From Butyricimonas faecalis (GTDB lineage: Bacteria; Bacteroidota; Bacteroidia; Bacteroidales; Marinifilaceae): DNA of 64,000 bases. How positions within the stretch are numbered: position 1 is the first letter of the stretch; the number at the start of each line of letters is the position of its first letter. The DNA is taken from the NCBI RefSeq assembly GCF_003991565.1, contig NZ_CP032819.1, positions 496,001 through 560,000 on the forward strand, in the 5' to 3' direction. The notes under the pieces were generated by a model, which was not told where the DNA came from, did no database searches, and was given only the letters and a program-made list of their open reading frames with translations. The position numbers were made by a program, and so were the translations under genes. Shown here piece after piece: positions 15,430-24,258 of this stretch.

Positions 15430-16761
15430 ATGAATGAAACGACCAATTGTCAGGTTAGTTCGGCCATTATTTATGGAATAGAGGATCGTCCGCCTTTTAA
15501 AGAGGCTTTTTTTGCTGCATTACAGCATTTATTAGCCATCTTTGTTGCTATTATAACCCCACCGTTAATTATTGCCGGAGCATTGAATCTTGACTTGGAA
15601 ACAACGGGTTTCCTTGTCTCTATGGCTCTTTTTGCCTCAGGTATTTCTACTTTTATTCAATGTAAGCGGGTGGGATCTATCGGAACCGGGTTATTGTGTA
15701 TTCAAGGGACAAGTTTCTCGTTTATAGGTCCGATTATATCTACGGGATTAGCGGGTGGTTTGCCTCTGATATTCGGGGTGTGCATGGCAGGTTCTGTGGT
15801 TGAGATGCTGATTAGTAGGGTTTTGAAATATGCCAAGAAAGTCATTACCCCGCTGGTATCGGGAATCGTGGTTACATTAATCGGAATGAGTTTGGTGAAA
15901 GTAGGTATTACGGCTTGTGGTGGGGGAGTTATTGCTCAAGAGAACGGTACTTTCGGTAGTTTCGAGAATCTTGGGTTGGCTTTACTGGTGTTGGTCTTGA
16001 TTATCTTCTTTAATCGAAGCAATAATAAATATTTACGGATGAGTTCCATCGTGATCGGGTTAGTCGTTGGGTATGTTGTCGCTTATTTCATGGGAATGAT
16101 AGATTTTTCGTCTGTACAGAGTTATTCCGGGGTAAATATTCCTATTCCTTTTAAATATGGGTTAGCTTTCAGTTGGTCATCATTTATTGCCGTTGGGTTG
16201 ATTTATATGATTACTGCTATCGAGGCGTATGGTGATATTACGGCTAATTCTATGATTTCGGGGGAACCCGTGGAAGGAGAGAAGTTTATTAAACGGGCTT
16301 CCGGAGGAATCCTTGCCGATGGTTTCAATTCTTTTTTGGCAGGGGTATTTAACTCTTTCCCGAATTCCGTGTTTGCCCAGAATAACGGGATGATACAATT
16401 GACGGGAGTGGCCAGTCGTTACGTGGGATATTATATTGCCGCTTTTCTAGTGATATTGGGACTTTTTCCTGCTGTCGGACTGGTGTTCTCGTTAATGCCG
16501 GAACCGGTTCTGGGGGGAGCTACACTACTTATGTTCGGTACGGTTGCTGCTGCCGGAATCCGCATTATTGCTTCCCAAAATATAAATAGGAAGGCCACAT
16601 TGGTAATTGCATTAAGTTTCTCTTTGGGATTAAGTGTCGAATTCATTCCGGAAATATTGAACAGTTGCTCTGATACCATTAAAAACATATTCTCGTCCGG
16701 AATCACAACGGGAGGTTTGACGGCAATTTTGTCGAATGTACTGATACACGTGAAAGAATAA
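15430..16761 (+). CDS. NCS2 nucleobase permease, probably xanthine-specific
   Basis: A 443-residue inner-membrane transporter with about fourteen hydrophobic segments. The NCS2/NAT signature is clear: QNNGMIQLTGVASR (about residues 317-330), matching Q-N-x-G-x4-T-x3-S-R. The cytosolic substrate-site motif ITAIEAYGDITAN also fits the purine branch. Together with xpt 6 bp upstream this points to xanthine import, though uric acid is possible. The ATG at 15430 follows the xpt stop; the open frame extends into xpt but is unlikely to be used. Confidence 0.93.
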   Translation: MNETTNCQVSSAIIYGIEDRPPFKEAFFAALQHLLAIFVAIITPPLIIAGALNLDLETTGFLVSMALFASGISTFIQCKRVGSIGTGLLCIQGTSFSFIGPIISTGLAGGLPLIFGVCMAGSVVEMLISRVLKYAKKVITPLVSGIVVTLIGMSLVKVGITACGGGVIAQENGTFGSFENLGLALLVLVLIIFFNRSNNKYLRMSSIVIGLVVGYVVAYFMGMIDFSSVQSYSGVNIPIPFKYGLAFSWSSFIAVGLIYMITAIEAYGDITANSMISGEPVEGEKFIKRASGGILADGFNSFLAGVFNSFPNSVFAQNNGMIQLTGVASRYVGYYIAAFLVILGLFPAVGLVFSLMPEPVLGGATLLMFGTVAAAGIRIIASQNINRKATLVIALSFSLGLSVEFIPEILNSCSDTIKNIFSSGITTGGLTAILSNVLIHVKE

Positions 16762-16808
16762 CGATGCCATCTTGTTAGGATTAATAATGATTAGATGAAT
16801 AGCATAAA

Positions 16809-17963
16809 ATGATAGGAATAGAAGAGATTTACCCTTTGGCTGTTGAATTCCGACGTTATTTTCATCAACATCCGGAATTTGCCATGCAAGAAGTGGTGAC
16901 GCAGCGCTATATTGCGGAAGTACTGGAACGAAATGGAATCCCGTACCAAAAAGTGGGGACGGGATTAATTGCAACCGTGGGGAAAGGAGAGAAATGTATC
17001 GCGATTCGGGCTGATATGGATGCTCTGAAAGTCAAGGAAGAGACCGGATTACCCTATTGTTCTCAAAATGAAGGCATGATGCATGCTTGTGGACATGATA
17101 TGCATATGGCTATGGTTTTAGGGGCTGCACTTGTTCTTAAATCACGGGAAGATAAATTACAGGGAACAATAAAAATTGTTTTTCAACCCAGTGAAGAGAA
17201 GCGTCCGGGAGGGGCTCGTTTATTACTTCCCGAGCTTTTAAAAGAACCCGTTCCGCAAGCTATATTCGGACAACACGTATTTCCGAACCTTCCGACCGGA
17301 ACTGTCGGAATTCGTCCTGGGGCCTTTTTCGCCTCTTCTGATAATATTATTTTTTCCGTGGAAGGTAAAGGTACTCATGCTGCTATGCCACACATGGGGT
17401 CGGATCCCATATTGGCCACGGCTTGCTTGATACAATTTTACCAGACGTTAATTACTAAATTTCGAGATCCGTTGATCCCGGCCGTTCTTTCAATTACTTC
17501 TATACACGGAGGCACATGTAATAACGTAATTCCGGATCGTGTAGATGTGTTGGGAACCGTTCGTACACATGACAACTCTTTACGATACAAGATTTTCGAG
17601 TTAATTGAGGAGAAATCTAATTCTATTTGTGATTTGTACGGTTGTACATTCCATTTGGATAAAACATGGAATGGATTGCCCGTGTTGGTGAATGACAAGA
17701 GTTTGACTGAATTTGTGACGAAAAATGCAACGGATTTACTGGGTGAACAACATGTGATCCTCATGGATCATCTTACTTTAGGAGAAGATTTTGCCATTTA
17801 CTTGGAGAAGATTCCAGGAGTATTCTGGGTCTTGGGTGTTCGTCCACCGGAACAGGAGAGTATGCCTCCGCTTCACAATCCGGGAATGGCTCCTGACGAG
17901 AATGCCATGAAAATAGGTATCACACTAATGGTGGAAAATTGTGTCAAGATGTTGGGTTCATGA
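16809..17963 (+). CDS. M20 family amidohydrolase (M20D, aminoacylase/hippurate hydrolase type)
   Basis: A 384-residue metallo-amidohydrolase. Motifs: FHQHPEF near the N-terminus, RADMDAL with metal-binding Asp, MHACGHDMHMAM with metal ligands, FQPSEEKRPGGA with the catalytic Glu pair, and a dimerisation domain containing GKGTHAAMPH. The family removes acyl groups from amino acids or opens related amides in the cytoplasm; the substrate is unknown. It lies 47 bp after the xanthine permease gene, and a strong bidirectional terminator follows. Confidence 0.93.
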   Translation: MIGIEEIYPLAVEFRRYFHQHPEFAMQEVVTQRYIAEVLERNGIPYQKVGTGLIATVGKGEKCIAIRADMDALKVKEETGLPYCSQNEGMMHACGHDMHMAMVLGAALVLKSREDKLQGTIKIVFQPSEEKRPGGARLLLPELLKEPVPQAIFGQHVFPNLPTGTVGIRPGAFFASSDNIIFSVEGKGTHAAMPHMGSDPILATACLIQFYQTLITKFRDPLIPAVLSITSIHGGTCNNVIPDRVDVLGTVRTHDNSLRYKIFELIEEKSNSICDLYGCTFHLDKTWNGLPVLVNDKSLTEFVTKNATDLLGEQHVILMDHLTLGEDFAIYLEKIPGVFWVLGVRPPEQESMPPLHNPGMAPDENAMKIGITLMVENCVKMLGS

Positions 17964-17983
17964 AATACTTTAGGATACATATT

Positions 17984-18018
17984 AAAAATCCCCAAGACTC
18001 TGAGTCTTGGGGATTTTT
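17984..18018. terminator. Strong bidirectional terminator
   Basis: A 17-bp perfect inverted repeat (17984-18000 with 18002-18018) carries an A run on one side and a T run on the other, between the convergent amidohydrolase and secreted hydrolase genes. Confidence 0.93.
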
Positions 18019-18036
18019 AATCACATGTTCCGATGA

Positions 18037-19434
18037 TTACTGTAAATCTGCTATATTTACTTCTATCGCTGCCGGATAGATTCTTTCCGGATCAAAGAAT
18101 GCTGCACAACTATTTACCATATTTTTAAGTTGTGGTTTAACTTTCCCCTTGAAAGCTTCTTTTCCATTTACTACCAATGTAATTTCCTTGTTTAGATCCA
18201 CTAGCTGATCATTCAAGTAAATGATTACTTTTCCTTTTGTTGCAGGTTGATAGCTTTTTTCAAAATCCAGTTCGATCCCCCAGTTCGGATCAATTTCTGT
18301 TGCTTTATAAGTAACTAAATCCACCTTTAAAGAAATATGATTTTCCTGTATATCCATTTCATAGTAGGTCCTGGATTGCGTATCATCATTAGAACGTTCT
18401 TCAACAAATAGGTTGTAGAATCCGTCACGATATATTCCGTCCATTTCGAAATTTTCCCAGCTCACATGCTTGGGATAGGGATTCCGGGTATATTGTTTTA
18501 GCCAAGGAGTTGTAAGTTTGTAATCAATACCGTGTCCCATACCGGGGATAAGTTCTATGCGGTGGATAAAGTTACCCGGATTAGCTTTTTCTAATTTATC
18601 AAATGCATCTTTCGTACGTTGTGTGAGTTTATTCCTGTAAAATCCTCTGTCATTTTCTCCTGTTAGCAGGGAGAAGGCAATGTTTCTGCAATTTTCAACA
18701 GGAGCATTCTTCAGGGGTTCCCCGCCAGCCATTGGACCTGCCGCTGCAAGATAGTCTGCATAGAATGAGGCTAACCGTTGACTACCGTACCCGCCTTCTG
18801 AGATTCCGAAAAAGTAAACTTTATTGGGATTGATTTTTCCGGATACGAAAGCTAAACGCAGCATCTTTTCCCAAGCAAACTGCTTTGCCTTTTGCCACCA
18901 ACGATAGTAATCACCCATATTGGGTATTTGAGGTATAAAATAAACACATGGGGCATCATCGAACTTTTGGCATATGTTGAGTCCTGTTTTCCATTCACCG
19001 GTTTTGTCTCCAGAGCCATGCGTGTATAAATATAACGGGAAACCTCCTTCTGGTTCTGCTTCCCCCTTATAGCCCCAATAATAGGGCATGATAGCATGAG
19101 GTTCAAGGCGTACCGGAAGAGTCCATCTCCCTGAATTTGCTTTCTCCAGTTTATCGAGATAAATCAGTTTTTGTTCTGTGAATTTGTTATTCGCCTCTTT
19201 CCATGCGGCCCACACGATTTGTTGCATCTTTTTTACATCTGCTAATTTGAGCGAGCTTTTGTTGTTATAGGCATCTGCATGACCTGACAGATGACCGGAG
19301 AAGTAGGACGTGATTCTTTCTTTTGTTTTTATATCCTGTTTTTTCAAGGATACTTCCTGAGCCATACTATAGTTAGAAAATGCAAGGATAATTAGCAGGC
19401 TCAATATTTGGAATGAATAAATGGTATTTTTCAT
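18037..19434 (-). CDS. Secreted alpha/beta hydrolase
   Basis: A 465-residue exported protein with a signal peptide (MKNTIYSFQILSLLIILAFS to SMAQ). The central part is an alpha/beta hydrolase or esterase fold: strand YLYTHGSGDKTGEW as oxyanion region, nucleophile elbow FFGISEGGYGSQ, and a probable catalytic His in IPGMGHGIDYK. The C-terminal 120 residues form a beta-rich accessory domain. It resembles putative polysaccharide or phenolic-ester esterases of Bacteroidetes, but the substrate is not determined. The ATG at 19432-19434 precedes the signal; upstream in-frame codons are likely untranslated. Confidence 0.85.
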   Translation of the reverse strand: MKNTIYSFQILSLLIILAFSNYSMAQEVSLKKQDIKTKERITSYFSGHLSGHADAYNNKSSLKLADVKKMQQIVWAAWKEANNKFTEQKLIYLDKLEKANSGRWTLPVRLEPHAIMPYYWGYKGEAEPEGGFPLYLYTHGSGDKTGEWKTGLNICQKFDDAPCVYFIPQIPNMGDYYRWWQKAKQFAWEKMLRLAFVSGKINPNKVYFFGISEGGYGSQRLASFYADYLAAAGPMAGGEPLKNAPVENCRNIAFSLLTGENDRGFYRNKLTQRTKDAFDKLEKANPGNFIHRIELIPGMGHGIDYKLTTPWLKQYTRNPYPKHVSWENFEMDGIYRDGFYNLFVEERSNDDTQSRTYYEMDIQENHISLKVDLVTYKATEIDPNWGIELDFEKSYQPATKGKVIIYLNDQLVDLNKEITLVVNGKEAFKGKVKPQLKNMVNSCAAFFDPERIYPAAIEVNIADLQ

Positions 19435-19460
19435 GTTGTTATTTGTATTTTGTATCGTTG

Positions 19461-19468
19461 CAAAACTA
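19461..19468 (-). promoter_or_regulatory. -7 box of the secreted hydrolase gene
   Basis: TAGTTTTG on the minus strand; predicted leader is about 20 nt. No -33 box at a normal distance. Confidence 0.45.
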
Positions 19469-19582
19469 CAAAAAATATGCAACGGATGTCTGCAAGTCTG
19501 ATAGAGGTTATTGTACTTAATAAAAATGACTGGATAATGAATATTAGCCAGTCATTTACCGTCTATTACTAATCCTAAATGA

Positions 19583-20656
19583 TTACTTGTAGATTTTTCC
19601 AGAAAGTTCTCCGCGAAGAACCATCAGTCCGTTCATGGCTAATGCTCTCATTTCATCTTCACCGGCATATACTTTTATCGGAGCGATGAATCCAACCATC
19701 TCTTTCACGTAATCAACCAAGAAAGGATTATGAGCGATTCCTCCGGTCAACAAGATTCCATCAACTTTACCTTTTAACACGGCAGCCATTTCTCCGATAG
19801 CTTTACCCACTTGATAAGACATGGCATCTTGTACTAATTTGTATTTCGGGTCTTCTTTTGCTTTTATTTCTACTTCGTAAGCATCGTTTGTTCCGAGGTA
19901 AGCTACTAATCCTCCGGCACCTTTTAACATTTTCTTGATCTCAGCTTCGGTTTTCTTACCACTGAAGCATAGTTTTACCAACTGACCGGTAGGAAGACTT
20001 CCTGAGCGTTCCGGAGAAAACGGACCATCCCCATCTAAAGCATTATTCACGTCAATTACCCGTCCGTGATCATGTGCTCCAACAGAAACACCGCCACCAA
20101 GATGTGCAATAATCAAGTTAATATCTTCGTATTTCTTCCCAATCTCTTTGGCATAAGTACGTGCTATTGCTTTTTGATTCAAGGCATGGAAGATAGATAC
20201 TCTCGTGAAATCAGGATGTCCGGTTAATCGAGCTACATCTTGTAATTCATCAACAACTACAGGATCAGCGATATAAGCTTTTGTTCCGTTATTAAGAGAT
20301 TTAGCGATATCGTTTGCGATCAGACCACCTAGATTAGAGGCGTGTTCTCCAAGTGGAGGATTATTCAAGTCGTTAATTAACGCTTCATTCACCTCATATA
20401 CACCGGATTCAATAGGTTTAACTAAACCTCCTCTTCCAACGATTGCATTGATTTCGTTAATATTAAATCCAGCATCTTTCAGTTCGGAAAGAATAATATC
20501 TTTCCGGAATTGGAACTGTGAAGCCACGTTATCAAATTTCGCAATTTCCTCTGCGGAATGTTTGATATTCTTTACAAACTTCTCAGTTTCATCTTCAAAG
20601 ATTGCAATTTTCGTGGAAGTTGATCCCGGATTGATCGCAAGAATTTTAAATGACAT
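19583..20656 (-). CDS. buk: Butyrate kinase
   Basis: A 357-residue cytoplasmic ASKHA-fold kinase that converts butyryl phosphate and ADP to butyrate and ATP; branched-chain acyl phosphates are possible substrates. Family landmarks: ILAINPGSTSTKIAIFEDE at the start, AHLGGGVSVGAHDHGRVIDV, DGPFSPERSGSLPTGQL, and the C-terminal GILLTGGIAHNPFLV. Length is typical. The usual partner gene ptb (phosphate butyryltransferase) is not next to it: the upstream neighbour is a PHP-domain gene 193 bp away, and the downstream neighbour is the secreted hydrolase. In 20657-20849 I see nothing notable. Confidence 0.96.
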   Translation of the reverse strand: MSFKILAINPGSTSTKIAIFEDETEKFVKNIKHSAEEIAKFDNVASQFQFRKDIILSELKDAGFNINEINAIVGRGGLVKPIESGVYEVNEALINDLNNPPLGEHASNLGGLIANDIAKSLNNGTKAYIADPVVVDELQDVARLTGHPDFTRVSIFHALNQKAIARTYAKEIGKKYEDINLIIAHLGGGVSVGAHDHGRVIDVNNALDGDGPFSPERSGSLPTGQLVKLCFSGKKTEAEIKKMLKGAGGLVAYLGTNDAYEVEIKAKEDPKYKLVQDAMSYQVGKAIGEMAAVLKGKVDGILLTGGIAHNPFLVDYVKEMVGFIAPIKVYAGEDEMRALAMNGLMVLRGELSGKIYK

Positions 20657-20849
20657 AATTTTAATTGTTATTTTAAATATTAATAATTATTCTTTTTCGC
20701 ACGTTTTGAGGCTGCAAAATTTATAAATTGTAAGTGATTACGCAAGTTTTTCTTCAAAAATATTTCTTTTTCTTTTTTTATAGCGAAGAATAGTAACTCA
20801 TACCTTCGTTGTTTCGATATTATTAATCTTTTGCCCGGCTAACATGAAG

Positions 20850-21524
20850 TTATCGATTCGTCTTCAAACTTTTTTTTAATTGTTTTATTGCCACTTTGGT
20901 AGTAACCCAAAATATCCGTATTTTTCTTTGTTTTAAAGCTTTAATGTATTGGCTTACGATGGTGAATTTTTTCGGGGTGTATTGACAAGAGGCCGAAACT
21001 ACGTGAAATGTTTCCAAGGAATCGACCTCGGTTATGCCATGACCTATTTCTGCATAAAGGTGAGCATCACTACCTGCTAGAACAGGAATACCATGCTTCT
21101 GTGCCAATTGTAAGGCTTTTTCATTTTCCATCGGGGCTAATCGGGCATTATAGGCTTCGATATAATCCACAAGAGAGAAATCTACCTTCGAGAGATCATG
21201 TTGCTTGTAAGGATGATTTAATATGACTTTACCCCCTTGTTTCTTTATTTCCAATGCCACTTCTGTAAAGTTCCTGGATTTGATTTCTCGGGTTAAAAAG
21301 ATTCCTGTAACATCTCCGGCATCTGTTGCCATCTCGGCACCAACAATCACATGAAATTCGGGATCATGGTTTAAATTATAAGCTTCCAATCCTCCGCGAA
21401 TGGTATTGTGGTCGCATACGACAATGCCATGAAGCCCTCTCTTTTTTGCTGTCATCAAGATTTTAGCGGGTTGCATAATACTGTCGTAAGAGTGACAAGT
21501 GTGGATATGACAATCTATTTTCAT
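20850..21524 (-). CDS. PHP-domain metal-dependent phosphoesterase
   Basis: A 224-residue PHP-fold hydrolase. The metal-binding set is visible: HIHTCHSYDS (HxH), VVCDHNT, GAEM, ILNHPYKQHD and AGSDAHL. Such stand-alone proteins hydrolyse small phosphoesters or phosphosugars. The last 35 residues are strongly basic (KALKQRKIRIFWVTTKVAIK). The ATG at 21522-21524 overlaps the ATP-grasp stop as ATGA; another in-frame ATG at 21536 would extend it by four residues. It is the last gene of a three-gene overlapped unit. Confidence 0.9.
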   Translation of the reverse strand: MKIDCHIHTCHSYDSIMQPAKILMTAKKRGLHGIVVCDHNTIRGGLEAYNLNHDPEFHVIVGAEMATDAGDVTGIFLTREIKSRNFTEVALEIKKQGGKVILNHPYKQHDLSKVDFSLVDYIEAYNARLAPMENEKALQLAQKHGIPVLAGSDAHLYAEIGHGITEVDSLETFHVVSASCQYTPKKFTIVSQYIKALKQRKIRIFWVTTKVAIKQLKKSLKTNR

Positions 21525-22663
21525 TTTTTCTTCCATTTTTTGTAATAGTGTACCGGTATATATGCCAGCTGATAAAGATTAGGAAACGGATCTCGTATCC
21601 AAAAGTCACTTTTCGTCCGGAATACTTCTTTGAAAAAGGAGCCGAAAATTCTTGGTCGTTCCAATAGATGAAACAGATCACCATTCAGAATCCATTGGAA
21701 ACGCTTTCCTTGAGGGAATGATTTTTCGTAGACTCTTTTTTCCTCCGTTCCTTCAATCATCATTCTGGGAAAATTTACCCCACAAACCAAAGCTAAATCC
21801 AGTGAGCCCCAGAATTTGGCATTAATCTCCATCAAATAGAAAATACCCGTGCGCTCATCCTGCTTGAATTCGACCATCGCTACACCTTCCCATCTTAAAT
21901 AATCGAGTATTCTCTTTCCATGTTGCATCAACTTTTTATCCGAATAGGATTCTGCCAGCGTACTGGCTCCACCGGAGATAGGATATTCCCGCAAACGCTT
22001 GTGCATAAAAAAATCTTTACACATGCCCTTTTCGTAGTATGCAAAAAAGCCATAGCCCTTTCCTTGGATGTATTGTTGAACCACGGGCCATGTTTCGCTA
22101 AAATTATAACGTTCGCAAAGTTTGTGGTATTTTTCAATCATTTCTTTTCGATCATGGGCATACTCCACCACGTTTGCCCCCATTTCCTCGGGAGCTTTTA
22201 TCACACAGGGGTAGGTGATATGTACGGATTCGATTTCCTCGGGATGATTCAGTACGATTGTTTCCGGGATAGGAATTTTCAATTCCTGTGCTAAATTGTA
22301 TGTGCGGATTTTACTGGAAGCCAGCAAGATGTTTTCTGAGGTTGTGATGGTTAGATGCGTGTACTGTCGAATCTCTTCCCGATGTAAGGAACAAATCTGA
22401 AAAGTCTTAAACGATACAGGGAGTAAAGCTTTATACCTATTTCTTTTCAATAATTCCACTAGTTGAACATAGAAAGCCTCAGGTTCCTTTTTAGGAGAAG
22501 GTAATAGAAATTTTTGATTCACGTACTTTGAAAACAAGGCTATCGATTGTTTGTTATGAGCTACGATATCTTGCCGATAATTTCCGGTTTGTCCCAAGTG
22601 ACGAACAATGGCCAGAGAATTCTTGTGATCTCCATCAAGTATTAATATGTCTGATTTATTCAT
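21521..22663 (-). CDS. ATP-grasp family carboxylate-amine/thiol ligase
   Basis: A 380-residue ATP-grasp enzyme. The N-terminal Rossmann-like part (MNKSDILILDGDHKNSLAIV) leads into the ATP-grasp core with YPCVIKAPEEMGANVVEY, the WPVVQQYIQGKGYGFFAYY hinge and metal-binding FYLMEINAKFWGS. These enzymes activate a carboxylate as acyl phosphate and join it to an amine or thiol; the substrate is unknown. The C-terminal 80 residues (ILNGDLFHLLERPRIFGSFF) resemble tails in Bacteroidetes ATP-grasp proteins of cell-surface or capsule loci. Both ends overlap neighbours by 4 bp (ATGA), so expression is stoichiometrically linked. Confidence 0.87.
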   Translation of the reverse strand: MNKSDILILDGDHKNSLAIVRHLGQTGNYRQDIVAHNKQSIALFSKYVNQKFLLPSPKKEPEAFYVQLVELLKRNRYKALLPVSFKTFQICSLHREEIRQYTHLTITTSENILLASSKIRTYNLAQELKIPIPETIVLNHPEEIESVHITYPCVIKAPEEMGANVVEYAHDRKEMIEKYHKLCERYNFSETWPVVQQYIQGKGYGFFAYYEKGMCKDFFMHKRLREYPISGGASTLAESYSDKKLMQHGKRILDYLRWEGVAMVEFKQDERTGIFYLMEINAKFWGSLDLALVCGVNFPRMMIEGTEEKRVYEKSFPQGKRFQWILNGDLFHLLERPRIFGSFFKEVFRTKSDFWIRDPFPNLYQLAYIPVHYYKKWKKK

Positions 22664-23985
22664 TGGGTATACATGTTATAAACTTGTTCTCCATTAGTCA
22701 ACCACGCTTTTTGTTCATTCATATATTGTAAGAGTTCAACATATAGTTGTCGCCAGCCCGCGTATTTGTAATCTGAAAAGAAATTGTTATGCCACAAAAT
22801 GGTTAACATTCCATTAAATTGTTGTGTCACGTCAATCAAAGGTTTAATCTCCTCTAACACCTTTCCTTGAGGTATTCCCATGTAATGCTTGTTGCGAAAT
22901 GTAGTATCCATGACAATCAATGGAATTTCTATCACCGAGGAGATTCGGTTCCTCTCAAAATCGTAGAGATAAAATGGGGAGCAACATCCCCGCCTAAAAC
23001 CTACGTGTTCGGCAAACATCAGCGAAGTGTCATATTTTATTCCACAATCTTCCAAAATTTGTACTGTTTTCTCAGGATCGAACATCAAATAATGGAATCG
23101 GTTACCCATAACTATCGATCCTCCCAGACAAGAAATATCTTTTTTTAATTGATTAGAATCATGATGGGAACCGATGCTGCCGTGGACTCCAACTTCTCGG
23201 CCTGTTTCGCGGAGCCTCTGGATTATCTTTTGGATATTTTTACATCGTACATCATAGTCGGCATTTTTTAAACCTCCTTTTTTTCCTTTGTGTGGCAAAA
23301 AATAGAAGCTTGAAGAGGCCTCAAATGGATGTTCTATGGACATAATTGTTTCAAAATTAAACCAATCATCCCGTCCCAGGATTCTTTTCCACAGTAATTG
23401 GGTTACGGTCGCTAATCGCCTTTGTTTCAATTCGCTAAACCCTCCTTCCAACCAAGCACTTTGGCACTGATCAATATCATGTGTTAAAACCGCGGAAAAT
23501 TCAAAACCTTCCGGTTGTTTCCTTCGATTGACAATGCCTGCCATCGTAAGGGCCTTTGACAAAATATCAAAATAGATATTGACAACGGGTATATTTATTA
23601 TATTCAACTGGTAAATCATACTTTCTTTGAACGAGACACGGCCAATAGCGTCTTTATTAAGGTGAAAACATTCATTCCATCCACTTAAGAAATAAAAAAC
23701 ACCAAAAATAATATCGACATGAATAACCGGATGATTATTTTCGATAGTTATAATTTCTTCAATCACATTACAATCCCCCAAACAAGGAAAAGACAGTCCT
23801 TTCCAATTCATCCACACCACTTTTTGTGGATCAATATCTTCTACCTGCAGAAAAAATGTTGGGGAAATTCTTTTTTTTATCTCGATATCACCCTCTGAAT
23901 TTTCATAGGCAATTGAAAATTTTTCAGTTATATATTGTAATTGAAAATTTTCCATAATGTAGGAAAGAAGTGTTTTATCATCCAT
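22660..23985 (-). CDS. Polysaccharide deacetylase-like (NodB fold) protein
   Basis: A 441-residue protein without a signal peptide. The N-terminal 150 residues match the extra domain seen in Bacteroidetes polysaccharide deacetylase-family proteins. The NodB-like core has VLTHDIDQCQS for the catalytic and metal Asp, EVGVHGSIGSHHD for the His pair, and DTSLMFAEHVGFRRGC as the later motif. HDID instead of the usual FDDG is typical of this branch, whose substrate is unknown. The ATG at 23983-23985 is chosen; an open extension of 20 codons is hydrophobic but has no conserved start. First gene of the triad with the ATP-grasp and PHP genes. Confidence 0.85.
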   Translation of the reverse strand: MDDKTLLSYIMENFQLQYITEKFSIAYENSEGDIEIKKRISPTFFLQVEDIDPQKVVWMNWKGLSFPCLGDCNVIEEIITIENNHPVIHVDIIFGVFYFLSGWNECFHLNKDAIGRVSFKESMIYQLNIINIPVVNIYFDILSKALTMAGIVNRRKQPEGFEFSAVLTHDIDQCQSAWLEGGFSELKQRRLATVTQLLWKRILGRDDWFNFETIMSIEHPFEASSSFYFLPHKGKKGGLKNADYDVRCKNIQKIIQRLRETGREVGVHGSIGSHHDSNQLKKDISCLGGSIVMGNRFHYLMFDPEKTVQILEDCGIKYDTSLMFAEHVGFRRGCCSPFYLYDFERNRISSVIEIPLIVMDTTFRNKHYMGIPQGKVLEEIKPLIDVTQQFNGMLTILWHNNFFSDYKYAGWRQLYVELLQYMNEQKAWLTNGEQVYNMYTQ

Positions 23986-24103
23986 AGTTTCATTCTTCAG
24001 AATTAGTAATAGAACAAATATAAATTCAAAATGCCTATAAAACAATAAAAAAGAGTATTTTATTTATTTTTTTTATTTAAGTAAAATTACTTTGTTTCTC
24101 ACA

Positions 24104-24217
24104 CCTGTTCTCTCCCCCTTGCCAATCTTTTCTTTATCCTTTCTCTATGACACAAACACAACACATATCCTCCCAATGTTCAACTATGTTCATGTCATAG
24201 AGAAAGGGGGGAACAGG
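24104..24217. repeat. Long imperfect palindrome between operons
   Basis: Two nested pairings occur: CCTGTTC (24104-24110) with GAACAGG (24211-24217), and a perfect 15-bp inner stem (24138-24152 with 24193-24207). The loop of about 40 nt is unstructured by eye. It sits between the glycerate kinase stop-distal side and the polysaccharide deacetylase start, so it may insulate the two minus-strand units or be a small dispersed element. Confidence 0.7.
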
Positions 24218-24258
24218 GAGGTTGTTCAGATAAATTTGGGACTCGTATTTTTACAGAT

